Under the pieces are notes generated by a model that was not told the origin of the DNA, ran no database searches, and saw nothing but the letters and a program-made list of their open reading frames with translations. A stretch of DNA of 64,000 bases from Saussurea involucrata (lineage: Eukaryota; Streptophyta; Magnoliopsida; Asterales; Asteraceae): positions 83,891,379-83,955,378 of the forward strand of contig CM066318.1 in assembly GCA_033807775.1 (NCBI GenBank). Direction: 5' to 3'. Both the position numbers and the translations under genes were made by a program. Of the stretch, positions 52,012 to 63,213 are shown in pieces (the stretch's first letter is position 1; each line of letters starts with the position of its first letter).

Positions 52012-55000
52012 ATGCAGGTTAAGAAGGGTAACTGTTATCTCGATAGCGGATGCTCTAGACACATGACTGGAAAGAAAAGCCTGCTCGCTGAATACAAGGA
52101 AGAGAAGGGTCCCTCTGTGACTTTCGGTGGAAATGGAAATGGACATACCCGAGGGTTTGGTGTACTCTCTAATGCTACAACCACCTTCAGAAGAGTCTCA
52201 TATGTTGAAGGGCTGAAGCATAATCTTTTAAGCATCAGTCAGCTTTGCGAAAAGGATAACAAGGTAATCTTTACCAAGGAATCCTGCTTTGTCACTAACA
52301 AAAAGGAGAAGATAGCTCTCAGCGGTTATCGTTTGGAAAATGTTTATGTAATAAACATGGACTCAACAACCACTGAGAACTCCTGTTTCTTCTCAAAAGC
52401 CTCATCTGATGTCAACTGGCTATGGCATAAGAGGCTCTCTCATCTAAATTTCAAGACACTGAACACTCTTTCTTCAAAAGAGTTAGTCACTGGTCTACCT
52501 CAGCACTCATACACCAAAGAGTCTTTATGTTCAGCGTGTGAGAAAGGGAAGCAGACCAAAGCAAGCTTTAAGTCAAAGCAAGTCTCCTCAGTGTCATCTC
52601 CTCTGCAACTTCTCCATATGGATTTGTTTGGCCCTGTTAACAAACAATCCATCGCTGGAAAGAAATATACACTGGTCATAGTTAATGAATTCTCTCGTTA
52701 TACATGGGTTATGTTTCTCCGTTCCAAGAGTGACACCCCTGAAGAACTCATCACCTTTGTTCGGAAGATGGAAACCCTGAACAATTTGACCGTTCGCTCA
52801 ATAAGGAGTGATCATGGGACTGAATTCAAAAACAGTTCTCTTGATTCCTTCTTTGAGAGCAAGGGTATTTCTCACAACTTTTCATCAGTGAGAACACCGC
52901 AACAAAATGGAGTCGCTGAAAGAAGAAATAGAACAATTATTGAAGTTGCACGTTCAATGCTCAGCGATTCTCACCTGCCTACTCAGTTTTGGGCAAAAGC
53001 TGTCAACACAGCCTTCAGAGTTTTCAATCGAAGAAGACAAACTGTTGAAGAAACTATTCACGTCACGTTTGACGAATCCCTTTCAGCGAACTCTAAACCG
53101 TCCGCTGATACAGAAGAACTGAATCAATGGATGTTCTCTCATCTTGGTGATTCAGAAGATATTCCCACTCCTCATACTCATACAGTTGAAGATGATAGTC
53201 CTACTATCATCCCAAATATGCAGAATAGTGAAGCTGAAACATCATGGGTCTCAGCTGTTCCTATAAACACTATACCTGCTTTTGAACCAAATGTCTCAGA
53301 CATTCCATCTACTTCTCAGCAATCAGTGAATATAATGACAACTGCACCCATTCCTCTCTTGGCTGATACTCCAAACGTCGCAGAAGCTTCATCTTCAACT
53401 ACTCCAGTTCAGGTTGAGTCAACGTCTCACGCTCCGGCTCAGCGATGGACTGTAAATCACCCAATTGATCAAATTCTTGGTGATCCAAACGCTGGTTTTC
53501 AGACTCGACGAAGTGCAGGTAATATTTGTTTATTTGTTAACTTTATTTCTATGACTGAACCAAAGAAAGTAGATGATGCCCTCAAAGATCCAAACTGGGT
53601 CAGCGCCATGCAAGAAGAGCTGACTGAATTCGAAAGAAACAAAGTTTGGAAACTTGTTCGAAGACCAACTGACAAGACAGTGATAGGCACTAAATGGGTC
53701 TATCGAAACAAGTTGGACGAACATGGAACTGTAACCCGCAACAAGGCTCGTCTTGTTGCTCAGGGATACAGACAAGAGGAAGGCACAGATTACGACGAAA
53801 CATTTGCTCCAGTAGCAAGACTAGAATCTATTCGTCTATTCTTAGCATACACTGTACACAAAGACTTCAAAGTATATCAGATGGATGTTAAGTCAGTGTT
53901 TCTAAATGGAAAGCTGAATGAAGAAGTCTATGTGGAACAACCTCCAGGATTCTCAGATCCTAAGCGTCCAAGTTATGTTTATAAACTGGATAAGGCACTT
54001 TATGGCTTGAAGCAAGCTCCACGTGCATGGTATGACACTCTATCTACTTATCTCCATATTGAACAATTTGAGCAAGGTAAAATCGACAAAACTCTATTTT
54101 TCAGGAAAGTAAAAGGTCATATCATTCTTGTTCAGATATATGTTGATGACATTATATTTGGCTCTACTAACCCTGATCTTTGTACTCGTTTCGCTGATAG
54201 AATGAAAGATGAGTATAAAATGAGCATGATGGGTGAACTAACATATTTCCTTGGTCTTCAGATAAAGCAAAATGAAAAAGGAACTTTCATTAATCAGGGA
54301 AAATATGTTAAAGATATGCTGAAGAAATTTGATTTAACCCAAAGTTCAGCTATGAAAACCCCTATGGCACCACCGCTGACACTAGATAAGGATACTAAGG
54401 GTATTCCTGTTAATGTCACGCTATACCGTGGGATGATCGGCTCTCTCTTGTATCTTACAGCTAGCCGACCCGATATTATGTACGCAACATGTTTGTGTGC
54501 ACGATATCAAGCTGAACCTAAGATATCTCATATGACCGCTGTAAAGCGAATTTTTCGATACCTTAAGGGTACTGCGAATCTAGGTCTTTGGTATCCCAAA
54601 GACTCAGGATTCGATCTAATCGCTTATTCAGATAGTGATTTTGCAGGTTGCAAATTGGATATGAAAAGCACCACAGGAGGATGTCAGCTCCTGGGTGGAA
54701 AGCTGGTGAGTTGGACAAGAAAAAAGCAAAACTCAGTGTCCACCTCCACAGCTGAAGCTGAGTATGTAGCCGCTGGAAGCTGTTGTTCTCAGGTCTTGTG
54801 GATGAGAAATCAACTACTGGACTATGACCTTCAGCTCTCAAATATTCCAATCTATTGCGACAGCACAAGTGCCATCGCTATAGCAAATAATCCAGTACTA
54901 CACTCAAAGACAAAACATATCGAAATCAGGTATCACTTTATCAGAGATCATGTGATGAATGGTGATATAGAACTTCACTTTATCCGAACTGATTATCAGT

Positions 55001-55086
55001 TAGCTGATCTGTTCACCAAACCTCTTGATGAGACAAGATTCAACTTTCTCATCAGCGAGCTTGGAATGCTGAACTTTGAAGAGTAA
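52012..55086 (+). CDS. pol: Sire-2 pol, with an internal deletion in integrase
   Basis: The frame encodes 1024 residues from ATG 52012, which lies 10 bp after the gag stop next to the acceptor-like CTTCCTTTGTGATGCAG. The protease has LDSGCSRHMTG. The integrase core has HMDLFGP, IRSDHGTEF and NGVAERRNRT. Just after KAVNTA the sequence jumps to FRVFNRRRQ; compared with Sire-1 about 85-90 residues are missing (the CYVQNR...PYELFHKRKP...GYSSQSKAY part). The joint, near 53010-53020, is in frame. RT (KARLVAQGYRQEEGTDYDE, YVDDIIFG) and RNase H (TAEAEYVAAGSC, KTKHIEIRYHFIRD) look whole. The loss probably disables integration while the other activities could persist. Confidence 0.92.
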   Translation: MQVKKGNCYLDSGCSRHMTGKKSLLAEYKEEKGPSVTFGGNGNGHTRGFGVLSNATTTFRRVSYVEGLKHNLLSISQLCEKDNKVIFTKESCFVTNKKEKIALSGYRLENVYVINMDSTTTENSCFFSKASSDVNWLWHKRLSHLNFKTLNTLSSKELVTGLPQHSYTKESLCSACEKGKQTKASFKSKQVSSVSSPLQLLHMDLFGPVNKQSIAGKKYTLVIVNEFSRYTWVMFLRSKSDTPEELITFVRKMETLNNLTVRSIRSDHGTEFKNSSLDSFFESKGISHNFSSVRTPQQNGVAERRNRTIIEVARSMLSDSHLPTQFWAKAVNTAFRVFNRRRQTVEETIHVTFDESLSANSKPSADTEELNQWMFSHLGDSEDIPTPHTHTVEDDSPTIIPNMQNSEAETSWVSAVPINTIPAFEPNVSDIPSTSQQSVNIMTTAPIPLLADTPNVAEASSSTTPVQVESTSHAPAQRWTVNHPIDQILGDPNAGFQTRRSAGNICLFVNFISMTEPKKVDDALKDPNWVSAMQEELTEFERNKVWKLVRRPTDKTVIGTKWVYRNKLDEHGTVTRNKARLVAQGYRQEEGTDYDETFAPVARLESIRLFLAYTVHKDFKVYQMDVKSVFLNGKLNEEVYVEQPPGFSDPKRPSYVYKLDKALYGLKQAPRAWYDTLSTYLHIEQFEQGKIDKTLFFRKVKGHIILVQIYVDDIIFGSTNPDLCTRFADRMKDEYKMSMMGELTYFLGLQIKQNEKGTFINQGKYVKDMLKKFDLTQSSAMKTPMAPPLTLDKDTKGIPVNVTLYRGMIGSLLYLTASRPDIMYATCLCARYQAEPKISHMTAVKRIFRYLKGTANLGLWYPKDSGFDLIAYSDSDFAGCKLDMKSTTGGCQLLGGKLVSWTRKKQNSVSTSTAEAEYVAAGSCCSQVLWMRNQLLDYDLQLSNIPIYCDSTSAIAIANNPVLHSKTKHIEIRYHFIRDHVMNGDIELHFIRTDYQLADLFTKPLDETRFNFLISELGMLNFEE

Positions 55087-56069
55087 AATCTTCAGCGATT
55101 CACATTTGATCAGCAATAGGATAAAATCAACTTGTATAACCCATTCTATCATCTTCTCTGAATAAAATTGATTCGCTGATATCAAGGTATGTTTTTCTCT
55201 CTCTGACAATCGCATGTAAATGCAAGATTTCAAAATAAATTGCATCGCTGAATATCTCTTCCTTAATCAGCGATACTTTGAAATTTCTAAAACCAACACT
55301 AATATTTCTATTCAGTGCTTCATGTTTTCAAAAGTGTCCATGAGTTTTCAAAACCTCAGAGACATCCAAGAATATGAAAGGACAGTTGTGACATCATTGC
55401 AACGGATAAGCCCTGGCACGTTCTTCTTTCTGACACACGTTTGCACGTTTCATTTACCTTCCAATCAAATGCAAACACGTGTATGTGTCATGATGAAAAT
55501 CTTTTCCCGCTCAAGATTTTCTCTCTCTCTAATCTCACTATATAAACTCATTCTGGGTTTATATTTTTCTTTTACGCGAACTTCTCCTCCAAGCAAGAAA
55601 AAGAAAATTTAATGTTGCATTTGTGCTCTCAAGTTTTTCAAGAACTTAAGAACTTCATCTTCCTCAATGAACCAGGTTAATAATTCTTTTATTTTACCTG
55701 TTTCTTCAAACTTGTTAATGATCTTCTCTTTGTTTTCACAAGATCAAACAAAAGAACTTTTTAAAATGAAATCATTTCTTTCATGGTTTTATGAACACAA
55801 CTTTTCATGGTTGTTCTTCAAGTTTAAACGCAAAATCTTAAACTTGTTCTTCATACGTTTTTCCAGAATCCTAATCCGCAAAGGAAACTGGAAAACAAGG
55901 TTTTTTTTTTGGTTTGCATTTCGTTTTTCAAAAACAAGAAAAACCCTAATCTTCATTAAGACATTTTTGTCTGAATGAAATGGACAAAATTCGAACCATC
56001 TTATTGGAAAATCTTTCCACATTAAGATTATTCTTATTTGTTAATCTTTGGTTGAACTGATAATACAGA
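55087..56069 (+). other. Sire-2 spacer between pol and the env-like gene
   Basis: Non-coding, rich in TCGCTGA/TCAGCGA words at its left end and in T-rich leader-like sequence at its right end. There is no 17-bp array as in Sire-1. Open frames here look accidental. Confidence 0.5.
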
Positions 56070-56071
56070 AT

Positions 56072-59000
56072 GGCATCTTCTGACATTTCCTCTGCCAAGA
56101 ACACATCGCTGAGAACACTGCTGCTGATGCTACTGAGGAATTGGATATAATCAAGGCTCCTCAGGTCAAGTTCTCTCTTGACAAACTGGATTGGACCAAG
56201 CCAAATAACCTCTATGCGCTTCTCGAGTTTCCTCTTCGAAAGCAAGTCACACATCTAGATGATGCTGTGAACTTCCTGAAGAATTGTTGTCTATCCACAG
56301 CCCTGACCATAACACCTCCTTCACATCAGCTACTGTTATCCCAATTCTGGTACTCTGCCAGACACTCTCAGCTACCATCAACCAAAGACTCCTCAAAAAC
56401 AATTGACTGCATCCTCTGCGATACTGACTATGGCACTATGAAGATTACACCTGCCATTATCCGCAAAGCCCTGAACCTTCCCTTGGCCACCAAAGAAAAA
56501 CCCTTTGTTCCCCTCCCTAACCACAAGAAACACTCAGATAGGGAAGCCATCACTGCATTCTTCGATGCAATGGGCTATGTATGGGAAACTGGGAGGGACA
56601 AGAAGCCCGAGAAGAAGCTGACCCTCATCAAAAAGTCTAAAATGCCCAGCGAGATGAATTTCATCTTCGCTCACTTAATCAGCTGCATGACTGCAAAGAC
56701 CGGCTCCTCTGATCAAGCCGCTCAGCCTCAGCAAGCAATGGGATATGCCTTGCTGAAAGGTCTACATATAGACTGGCATCGATAATCTACGATGATCTGG
56801 TACTCAGGGTAGACTCCGCCGCTGACAGATCTCCATGGGTTCCTTATCCTCGATTCATCAGCGCCGTCTTCCAAACAGGCCTGAAGGACAGCTACCCAAA
56901 AGAGGGTGACCTGAAACTCTCTCAGGTTGGCCCTAAGGTTCTCGACTTCAAGACAGTGGCAAATGAGGTACGTCTTTCTACACTTTTAACTCTTCTCAAC
57001 CCTACTTCTTCTACTTCTGCAGCTCCTTCAGCGGACAAACCCACCGCTGATACCCAGGCTGCAACCTCCATTCCTTCTCTTAAAAGGAAACACTCCTCCA
57101 CCCAACTTAGCTCCAAAAGAACTAAGAAAACCAAGAGCAACCCCATCAATCTCTTGCTGAAGACTCCTCAGCTCATCTCAAAGAGCTGAAGGAACGTTCA
57201 GTGGTACGCTCTACCACAGCTGAACAAGCCACCCATTCTATCCCAGCCTCAGCATCTCTAAACGCTGAGGTTACAAACTTGGAATCCACCCAACCTCCTT
57301 CAGTCTCTCAAAAGACTGACGAAGCGATTCTCATCGAATCCAACGCTGAACTCCGCACCCAACCTCCATTCTTAACCTTCGCTTCTCCCTCTACTCAATT
57401 GGACTCTACTCCAGTTGTCACTGCAGCACCTGTCATTCCTCCAGAAGCTAAAGCTGACACTCAAGGAATGATGGGCGTAGGACCTGCAGCGATGACCATG
57501 CGTCCACGCACTTTAGCTGACGACATGGAACTTTTCTCAGGACACCGAGATTTTGATGAATTCACCAATCCTCCTGCAGGTATACACCAACCCCTATACA
57601 TTGTAACTGAACCCCAAACTTCTGAGCTTTCCTCTGTTCTTATATGTTACAGGTCCTAATTTGGGAGACATCAACGCCTCTTTGAATACGATAGAGACGA
57701 CGCTGACAGGTCTCAAAACTACTCTTTCCGACAACTCTTCAGCTGTAACAAACGCTGGAGAGAATCTCACAAAGCTGACAACCGTGGTCGAAAAGAATGC
57801 CTCCAAAGCTGACTTGGAGAAGGTTGATAAATCGCTCAGCAACTTTGCCAAAGTTCTCGCTGATATCTACACAGACTACCTCGCCATCAAAACTTCAGTT
57901 AACACCATGTCCAACGAGGTCACAACGCTGAAGACATCGGTTGGCAGAATCGAAGGAGATATGTCTATTGTAAAGACCGACGTGAGTTCTGTAAAGACTG
58001 ACGTGGATTCGATGAAGAAAACGATGCAGCAGATCCTGACCAACACGACCGCCCCTGCCCCTGCACCTTCATCTTTTACTCCGGCGGATCGTGCTGAACT
58101 CGTAAAGATCAATCCTGGTATTTCTGGTCTAGAAAACATATTATCAGCGATTGAAATTTGTGTAGGGATCCCTGGCCAAGAAGACAGGGAACCAACACCA
58201 GCTGCTGAGTCATCGCATTCCTCCCCCACTCATCATGAAAAAGGGGGGGAGAAGAGCGCTGAAGACCTTTCCCATGATGAATCTATCAGGGGAGAGAAAA
58301 CTGAAGACCTCACCTTTACTGAAGAGGGTGAGAAGACAATTGAAGCAGCCGCTGGACCTCAGGGAGATGAAAACCCTGAGGGAACCGAAAAGCTTACCTC
58401 TGTATCTGAGGGGGAGCAACTCGAAGAAGAAGCTGAGAAATCTGAGTCTGAAGCTGAAGATGAAGAAGCCATCGACTTGTCTGATGACGAACCATCCTCT
58501 TCTCCAAAGAATGATGATGATGAAGATGATGATGATGACTCTTTTATCGTCAAGGGGACCACAGCTCTTAGAGGGATTTTGATAAATGAACCTACAGGGG
58601 AGCGGACAAAGACAAAGCCATCAGCGTCTGAAGCTGACAAGGGCAAAGGAAAAAGTGTCGCTGGAGACGATGAAAATCTGACGATCTTGCTTAAAAAGCC
58701 GGTTTGTCAGGTACACTAATCTTCCTTACACTACATCCCTCCTCTCTATACACATTATCAGTTCTACACTCACTAAAACCTCCATACACTTTATCCCATT
58801 CTTTCTCTATCTCTGTTCTACCCAAGTTCTTACTCGTAAGATCGCTGTGTTTCAGCTAGTCCTCTCCCCTGTTTGAGGATATCGCTGAAGTTCCTATAGT
58901 TGCGACTTCACCAACAATAATCCCAGCTCCCAACGCTGAAGAAATAATCCCGGTCTTAGATTTGAACTCTGAGACTGATGAACCTGAAGAACAGATACTC

Positions 59001-60112
59001 TCTCACAAAAACAGACCTTCCTTGGCTCCTCAAAAGCTAAGTGAAGAGGATCAGAAAAGAAGAGATGAGATGATAAAGAAGTTCGAGGATCAGCGAATCA
59101 TTCTGAAGCGTGATCAACTTCCTTCTATTCCTCCAAAGTTCAGACTTTCACAAAAGGAATACAAGGATCACCTCAGAGCTGAACGCCTAATCGCTGAAAG
59201 AAGGGAAGCTGAAGAAAAAGACAGAGAATACGCCATCCAGCTTACTCAACGATCAGTAAAAGACCCCAAGCTGAAAAGAGCTCCAATCGAAGTTCAACGT
59301 CAGCTATGGGAAGAAGCCAAGAAGATCGTTGAATAAAAGAGAACTGTGTCTCAATCTACCCTAGCCTGGTGCAAAGAAAAGGTACACTTCAGATATCGAC
59401 CTTCCAGAATAATCAAGGTACTCGTATCTGGAAGATCAACCATCAAAATTTCTATCGCTGAAATCGATATATTCAGAGAAGACGGAAAGTACGAAAAGTT
59501 CTATGCTGAAGCTATCACGCAGTACGGTCTCTCTGAATGGTTGGAGATCAGATTAGCCATCCAGAAGTCTCAGTCTAAGTACAAGGATCATTTCGAAAAG
59601 CTGATAAACAAACAGATCGACTTAGTCTATTCTTGTGTGGATATTCCTCCTCCTCCTCCTCTCGAAAGTCAGAAACGAAAGGCCTCTGCAAAGAAAAAGT
59701 CTAAATCTTCAGAAGATGGTCCTCGTATTCGAAACGAAACAGGTATTAGTTTTTCTATGGAAGAAGTCCTTGGTCCTGAACCTGACCTTTCTGCACTTGA
59801 CACATCTCTTCCTCCTGATGAGACTTTCATCACTGGGAAAGTCATAAGCAAACCCTATGGGATATTCTTTAATGACTGGGATGGAAGAAAGCGTTTTCAA
59901 CGTATCTCTGAACTTCCCATCACTCCCATCGAACAGCTGAAAGATCTCATCTACTGATGTGACTTCAAGAACGACATTCAGGCACGGCATCTTAAACCCT
60001 TGATTTTTGAAGAAGCGCTTAACAAAAGAAATCAAGGAGTAAATGTCCCTGACTGGATGATTCCCACATCAATGACCCTTGATGAACAACTCATTAAGGA
60101 AGAACCTCTATA
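56072..60112 (+). pseudogene. Sire-2 env-like gene: intron-containing and decayed
   Basis: An ATG at about 56072 (MASSDISSAK) leads, after a small frameshift, to a domain homologous to the N-terminus of the Sire-1 third ORF. Shared features are DAVNFLKNCCLSTALTITPP, FWYSARHS and, after another 1-nt shift near 56775, VPYPRFISAVF. A further frame change lies near 57100. A basic stretch (LKRKHSSTQLSSKRTKK) and low-complexity sequence follow. A 73-nt GT...AG intron (57580-57652) joins the next frame exactly. This next part is a long helical segment (TVVEKNASKADLEKVDKSLS, SIVKTDVSSVKTDVDSMKK), probably coiled coil, then acidic repeats. A second candidate intron (58711 to about 58859) also keeps frame. 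In-frame TAA (59334) and TGA (59955) lie in the C-terminal part, which shares (E/R)DGKxExF with Sire-1. No signal peptide or membrane segment is evident. Confidence 0.8.
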
Positions 60113-60367
60113 AGCTGATAGGATCGCCTCATTCTTCTATTATATCAGTTATTCTTTTGTACTTGTAATTGTATTCGTTGTACTTGTAATTTTTCCACTT
60201 CCATCTGTAATCTTTACGAAGTTTAAAGAAAAATTTCAGCGAACGTACTTTACTCCATCAGTACAGAAAAGATCCCAGAAAACAGTAAAAGGGACAAATA
60301 TTTTATGAGTTCTTTTTATCCTTATGTTTTCATTAAATAGCAATTTTCTTTGTTGCTATCTCATAAT

Positions 60368-60382
60368 CAAATAGGGGGAGAT
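60368..60382 (+). promoter_or_regulatory. Polypurine tract of Sire-2
   Basis: AAATAGGGGGAGAT abuts the 3' LTR. Confidence 0.88.
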
Positions 60383-61361
60383 TGTTGATCCAAACCCTCA
60401 GTGATTTGATAATGACCCTCTCTTTTATACTTAGTGAAAATTGTAAGTAAACAATATGTATCAGAGTTTCACTATCGCTGATAAGTACTAAGATCTTACA
60501 GTACCGCTGATAGGAACTCTCGCTCTTTAGATTAAACATTCAGCGAACACTGTTCACCATAATGCTCTGAGTCTGTCCAGTACTTATGGTGATCGCTGAT
60601 AAGTTAGTTGTTTACTTATGATCTCTGAAGACAAATTTCACGTCAATATAGGTTCTACGCTGAAGTCGAAGATCAAGCTCAAGAACCAGCGACAAGTCTC
60701 CTAATGAACTGATGTGGATCGGCGAAGACTCAGATTTGTCCACTCAACGTGAAGTATCAAGTACAAAGACTTTAGCTATCGCTGAACTCTATCATTCGCT
60801 GATATAGAATGATAGATCGTTGAATCAACGAAAAGCTGATCATGAAGTCCTCCGTACAAAGTACTTTTGTCTTAACCACCCTTGCACGTCTCCGTACGAT
60901 ACGTCAGAAAAAGAACCTCCTTATTGTCTGAAATCGTACAACCACTCTGATACTACACTGTTCAAACATGCGGCTACTAAGGTTGTCAACAAAGGTCAAT
61001 GACGTACAACTAATGAGCTGCTGCCACGTGTAGAGTGTAAAATGCCATGCATTAAATGCATGCAGTATATAAGAAGAAGAACTCACTTCATTTTGAAGTA
61101 ACTTGCTAACTCTGGACAAGTTCATCCTTCTTATCTTGAGATAGGTTATTATTAGTAATTACCTTCTCTTTCTTAGTGCAAGAAACTTAGTGTTCCAACT
61201 TGTTTAGATTTAGGTTTATCTTTAATCTTGTTTCCGCAATAAGCTGTAAATTGTTAATGATTTATCAATAAACAATTTAGAAAAGTAAAATCTTAGTGTT
61301 TGTATTCAACCCCCCCCCCCCCCCCCCTTCTACAAACTTGTATAGCCCTTCGGGACCAACA
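60383..61361 (+). repeat. 3' LTR of Sire-2
   Basis: 979 bp. It has the palindrome plus TATA pair at 61046-61073 and a C tract of about 18 (from about 61311), longer than in the 5' LTR. Confidence 0.94.
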
Positions 61362-62757
61362 CTCACCCTTTGGAGATCATTTTTCACCAACACTAAATCT
61401 CTTCTACTCTCAATAGAATGGTCCTTAATCTTCTGAATGACCTATGTTTTGCTGCCAAATGTTTGCCCCAAATAAAATAAGCTGTTTTTGTCATGTGGTT
61501 TCTTCAACTTGGGCCCAACATATCCTTCCATCTCATCTCCACTTGAAAATTGATCATCGTTAAGCACTAGTGCCCAATCAAACATATCTGCTTCACTATC
61601 CTCAACTGTTTCATCAACTCCTCCAATCCACTCTACATTGCCATCAACAAAGTCATCCATGTCAATATCATACTCTTCTATCCTATTATCATCATCAACA
61701 TAATCCTCATCTACACTATCAGCTTGTATGCCACTGCACTCCACATGTATGCCACTGCCCATATCAGGTTGCATGTCACTGCCCTTTGCCATCTCAGGTT
61801 GTGACAAACAATCCATGACAAAAAATGGATCAAATTCATCATATATTTCAAATGGATCAACCCCCTTTCCCTTGTCAGTTGCATCTCCCTTCTCAACCCC
61901 CTTTCCCTTGTCAATTCCATTAACCTCAGGTTCATTAAACAATAAGTTAAGGTCAAATGGCATATCTTCATCATTCCCTTGTTCATACAACATGTCACTC
62001 ACATCAAGTGGCCTATCCATATCAACCTGTTTATTTAAGTCAAAGCCTCTGTTTTTATCCACAACTCTCTCTTTATCTATATTAGATGCCTCACCTTTAT
62101 TGTCAATCCACTCAAGAAACAGTTTTTTCTTGCATGTCTTCTTAACAAGTTTTTTCTTTGATACATATTGATTTCCAGGTTCATCAAGTTCCTGTATCTC
62201 CATTTTTCTAGCATGTTGTGGTGAGTTGTATGTATCAACTAGTGTTTTCCAATGCTCTATAAATACATCTACAAATTTTACCTTAGGAACAAATTTCATA
62301 AGGTTCAGCACATCACTATCATTCCCTAAGGCTTCTAACCCAAAATCCATGTCACTTCCTGGAGTCAATAAATGGTAATACATTTTCTCATCTGCTTGGT
62401 ACCCTAACTCTAACATCATAGCATCAATCTCATGGACTGATAACAAATCAGTGTCAATCAAGTCCACAAATGAAGTCTTACCATGGATGTATCTTCTACC
62501 AGGGGACTTTGTGAAAACACCTCCATGGTTTATCCTCATTGTTATTAGAGTAGGATAGTGATCTGTAGAAGGAACAAAAATCGATCAGAAAGTAGCTTAC
62601 AACTTAAATGTTTGACTTAAATAAACAGGTCGATCATTAACATAGGTAAAAAAACTCAAAGGAAGGATTTTATGAAAAACAGAGACATACCATAAACCAG
62701 TTCGGGATAAAGGTCATCCCCTTGCTCCTTTCTGATCACCCACGTATGAGAAGACAT
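61362..62757 (-). pseudogene. MULE-1 transposase, N-terminal exons
   Basis: Exon 1 (62757-62701) starts MSSHTWVIRKEQGDDLYPEL. A 138-nt intron (62700-62563, GT...AG) keeps frame into exon 2, which encodes the PB1-like N-terminal domain of MuDR transposases (MRINHGGVF, YIHGKTSFVDLIDTDLLSVH, MMLELGY). A long acidic region rich in D/E with GKGV repeats follows, then YLGQTFGSKT. A TAG at 61444-61442 interrupts the frame. The reading continues in the same frame (SIESRRDLVLVKND) to the Sire-2 insertion at 61362; 80 nt here plus 4 nt beyond the insertion give 28 whole codons. The ATG lies about 150 bp inside the right TIR, which probably carries the promoter. Confidence 0.9.
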
Positions 62758-62909
62758 GGAAGTAACGTTGCATTAACAAGATGAAGCTCAGATTGAAGCT
62801 CATATTGAAGATGGAAGCTCAGTGTGAAGCTTAGTGTGTGTTAATGGAGATATGTGTTAAGGACCAAAATGGAGGGTTTCTTGAAACAAGTATGGATCAA
62901 CGAAAGGGC

Positions 62910-63123
62910 GTTTAAATGAGAGGGAAATAGTGAAATGACCAAATTGGCCATCACGTGAGAAGCACATGAGGCCTTAAACGGCCATTTGTTAGACGACGTT
63001 AGAGCTTTGGACCACTTTCAGAGCAAAATAAGGAGACCAGGGACAAAAAATGTCGTTTTTGAAGTTTAGGGACCACTTTCGGTGATTTTGGTATACACCA
63101 GGGACCAAAATTGTAGTTTACTC
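62910..63123 (-). repeat. Right terminal inverted repeat of MULE-1
   Basis: Inverse of 38383-38596, with three differences seen by eye. It is followed by the duplication AATTAATAA. Confidence 0.93.
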
Positions 63124-63213
63124 AATTAATAATCATGACATGAAAATGAAATCCCCGATGAAATGGTTGGTAATGGCAACTTTCCTAAAAGTCTCATGTT
63201 TGAGGACTAAAAT

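Larger units (their letters stand above)
48548..61361 (+). mobile_element. Second Sirevirus (Sire-2), inserted in the MULE-1 transposase
   Basis: A 12.8-kb Copia element in plus orientation, with LTRs of 976 and 979 bp starting TGTTGATCC and ending CCAACA. The flanking 5-mers are CTCGC (48543-48547) and CTCAC (61362-61366), one mismatch. Primer site, gag, pol, env-like region and polypurine tract are in Sirevirus order. The LTRs differ at about 19 positions (about 2%), mostly transitions. Pol has a large in-frame deletion and the env-like gene has several lesions, so it is not autonomous. Its removal restores the transposase frame across the site, which confirms the boundaries. Confidence 0.95.
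38383..63123. mobile_element. MULE-1: Mutator-like element with two genes and two nested LTR elements
   Basis: Terminal inverted repeats of 214 bp (38383-38596 and 62910-63123) begin GAGTAAACTACAATTTTGG and differ at only three positions by eye. A perfect 9-bp duplication AATTAATAA (38374-38382 and 63124-63132) is the Mutator hallmark. A mudrA-type transposase gene reads inward from the right end and a GRF zinc-finger gene reads inward from the left end. Without the nested LARD (39256-46540) and Sire-2 (48548-61361) and their TSDs the element is about 4.6 kb. The transposase is now broken, so current movement would need a source of transposase elsewhere. Confidence 0.95.

Noticed and set aside
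55220..55978. ORFs of 103-130 codons between Sire-2 pol and the env-like gene
   Set aside because: No family features, T-rich leader-like sequence and no counterpart in Sire-1.
56968..57022. GT...AG segment as a further intron in the Sire-2 env-like gene
   Set aside because: At 55 nt it is short for a plant intron, the frame is open through it, and removal would break the frame.
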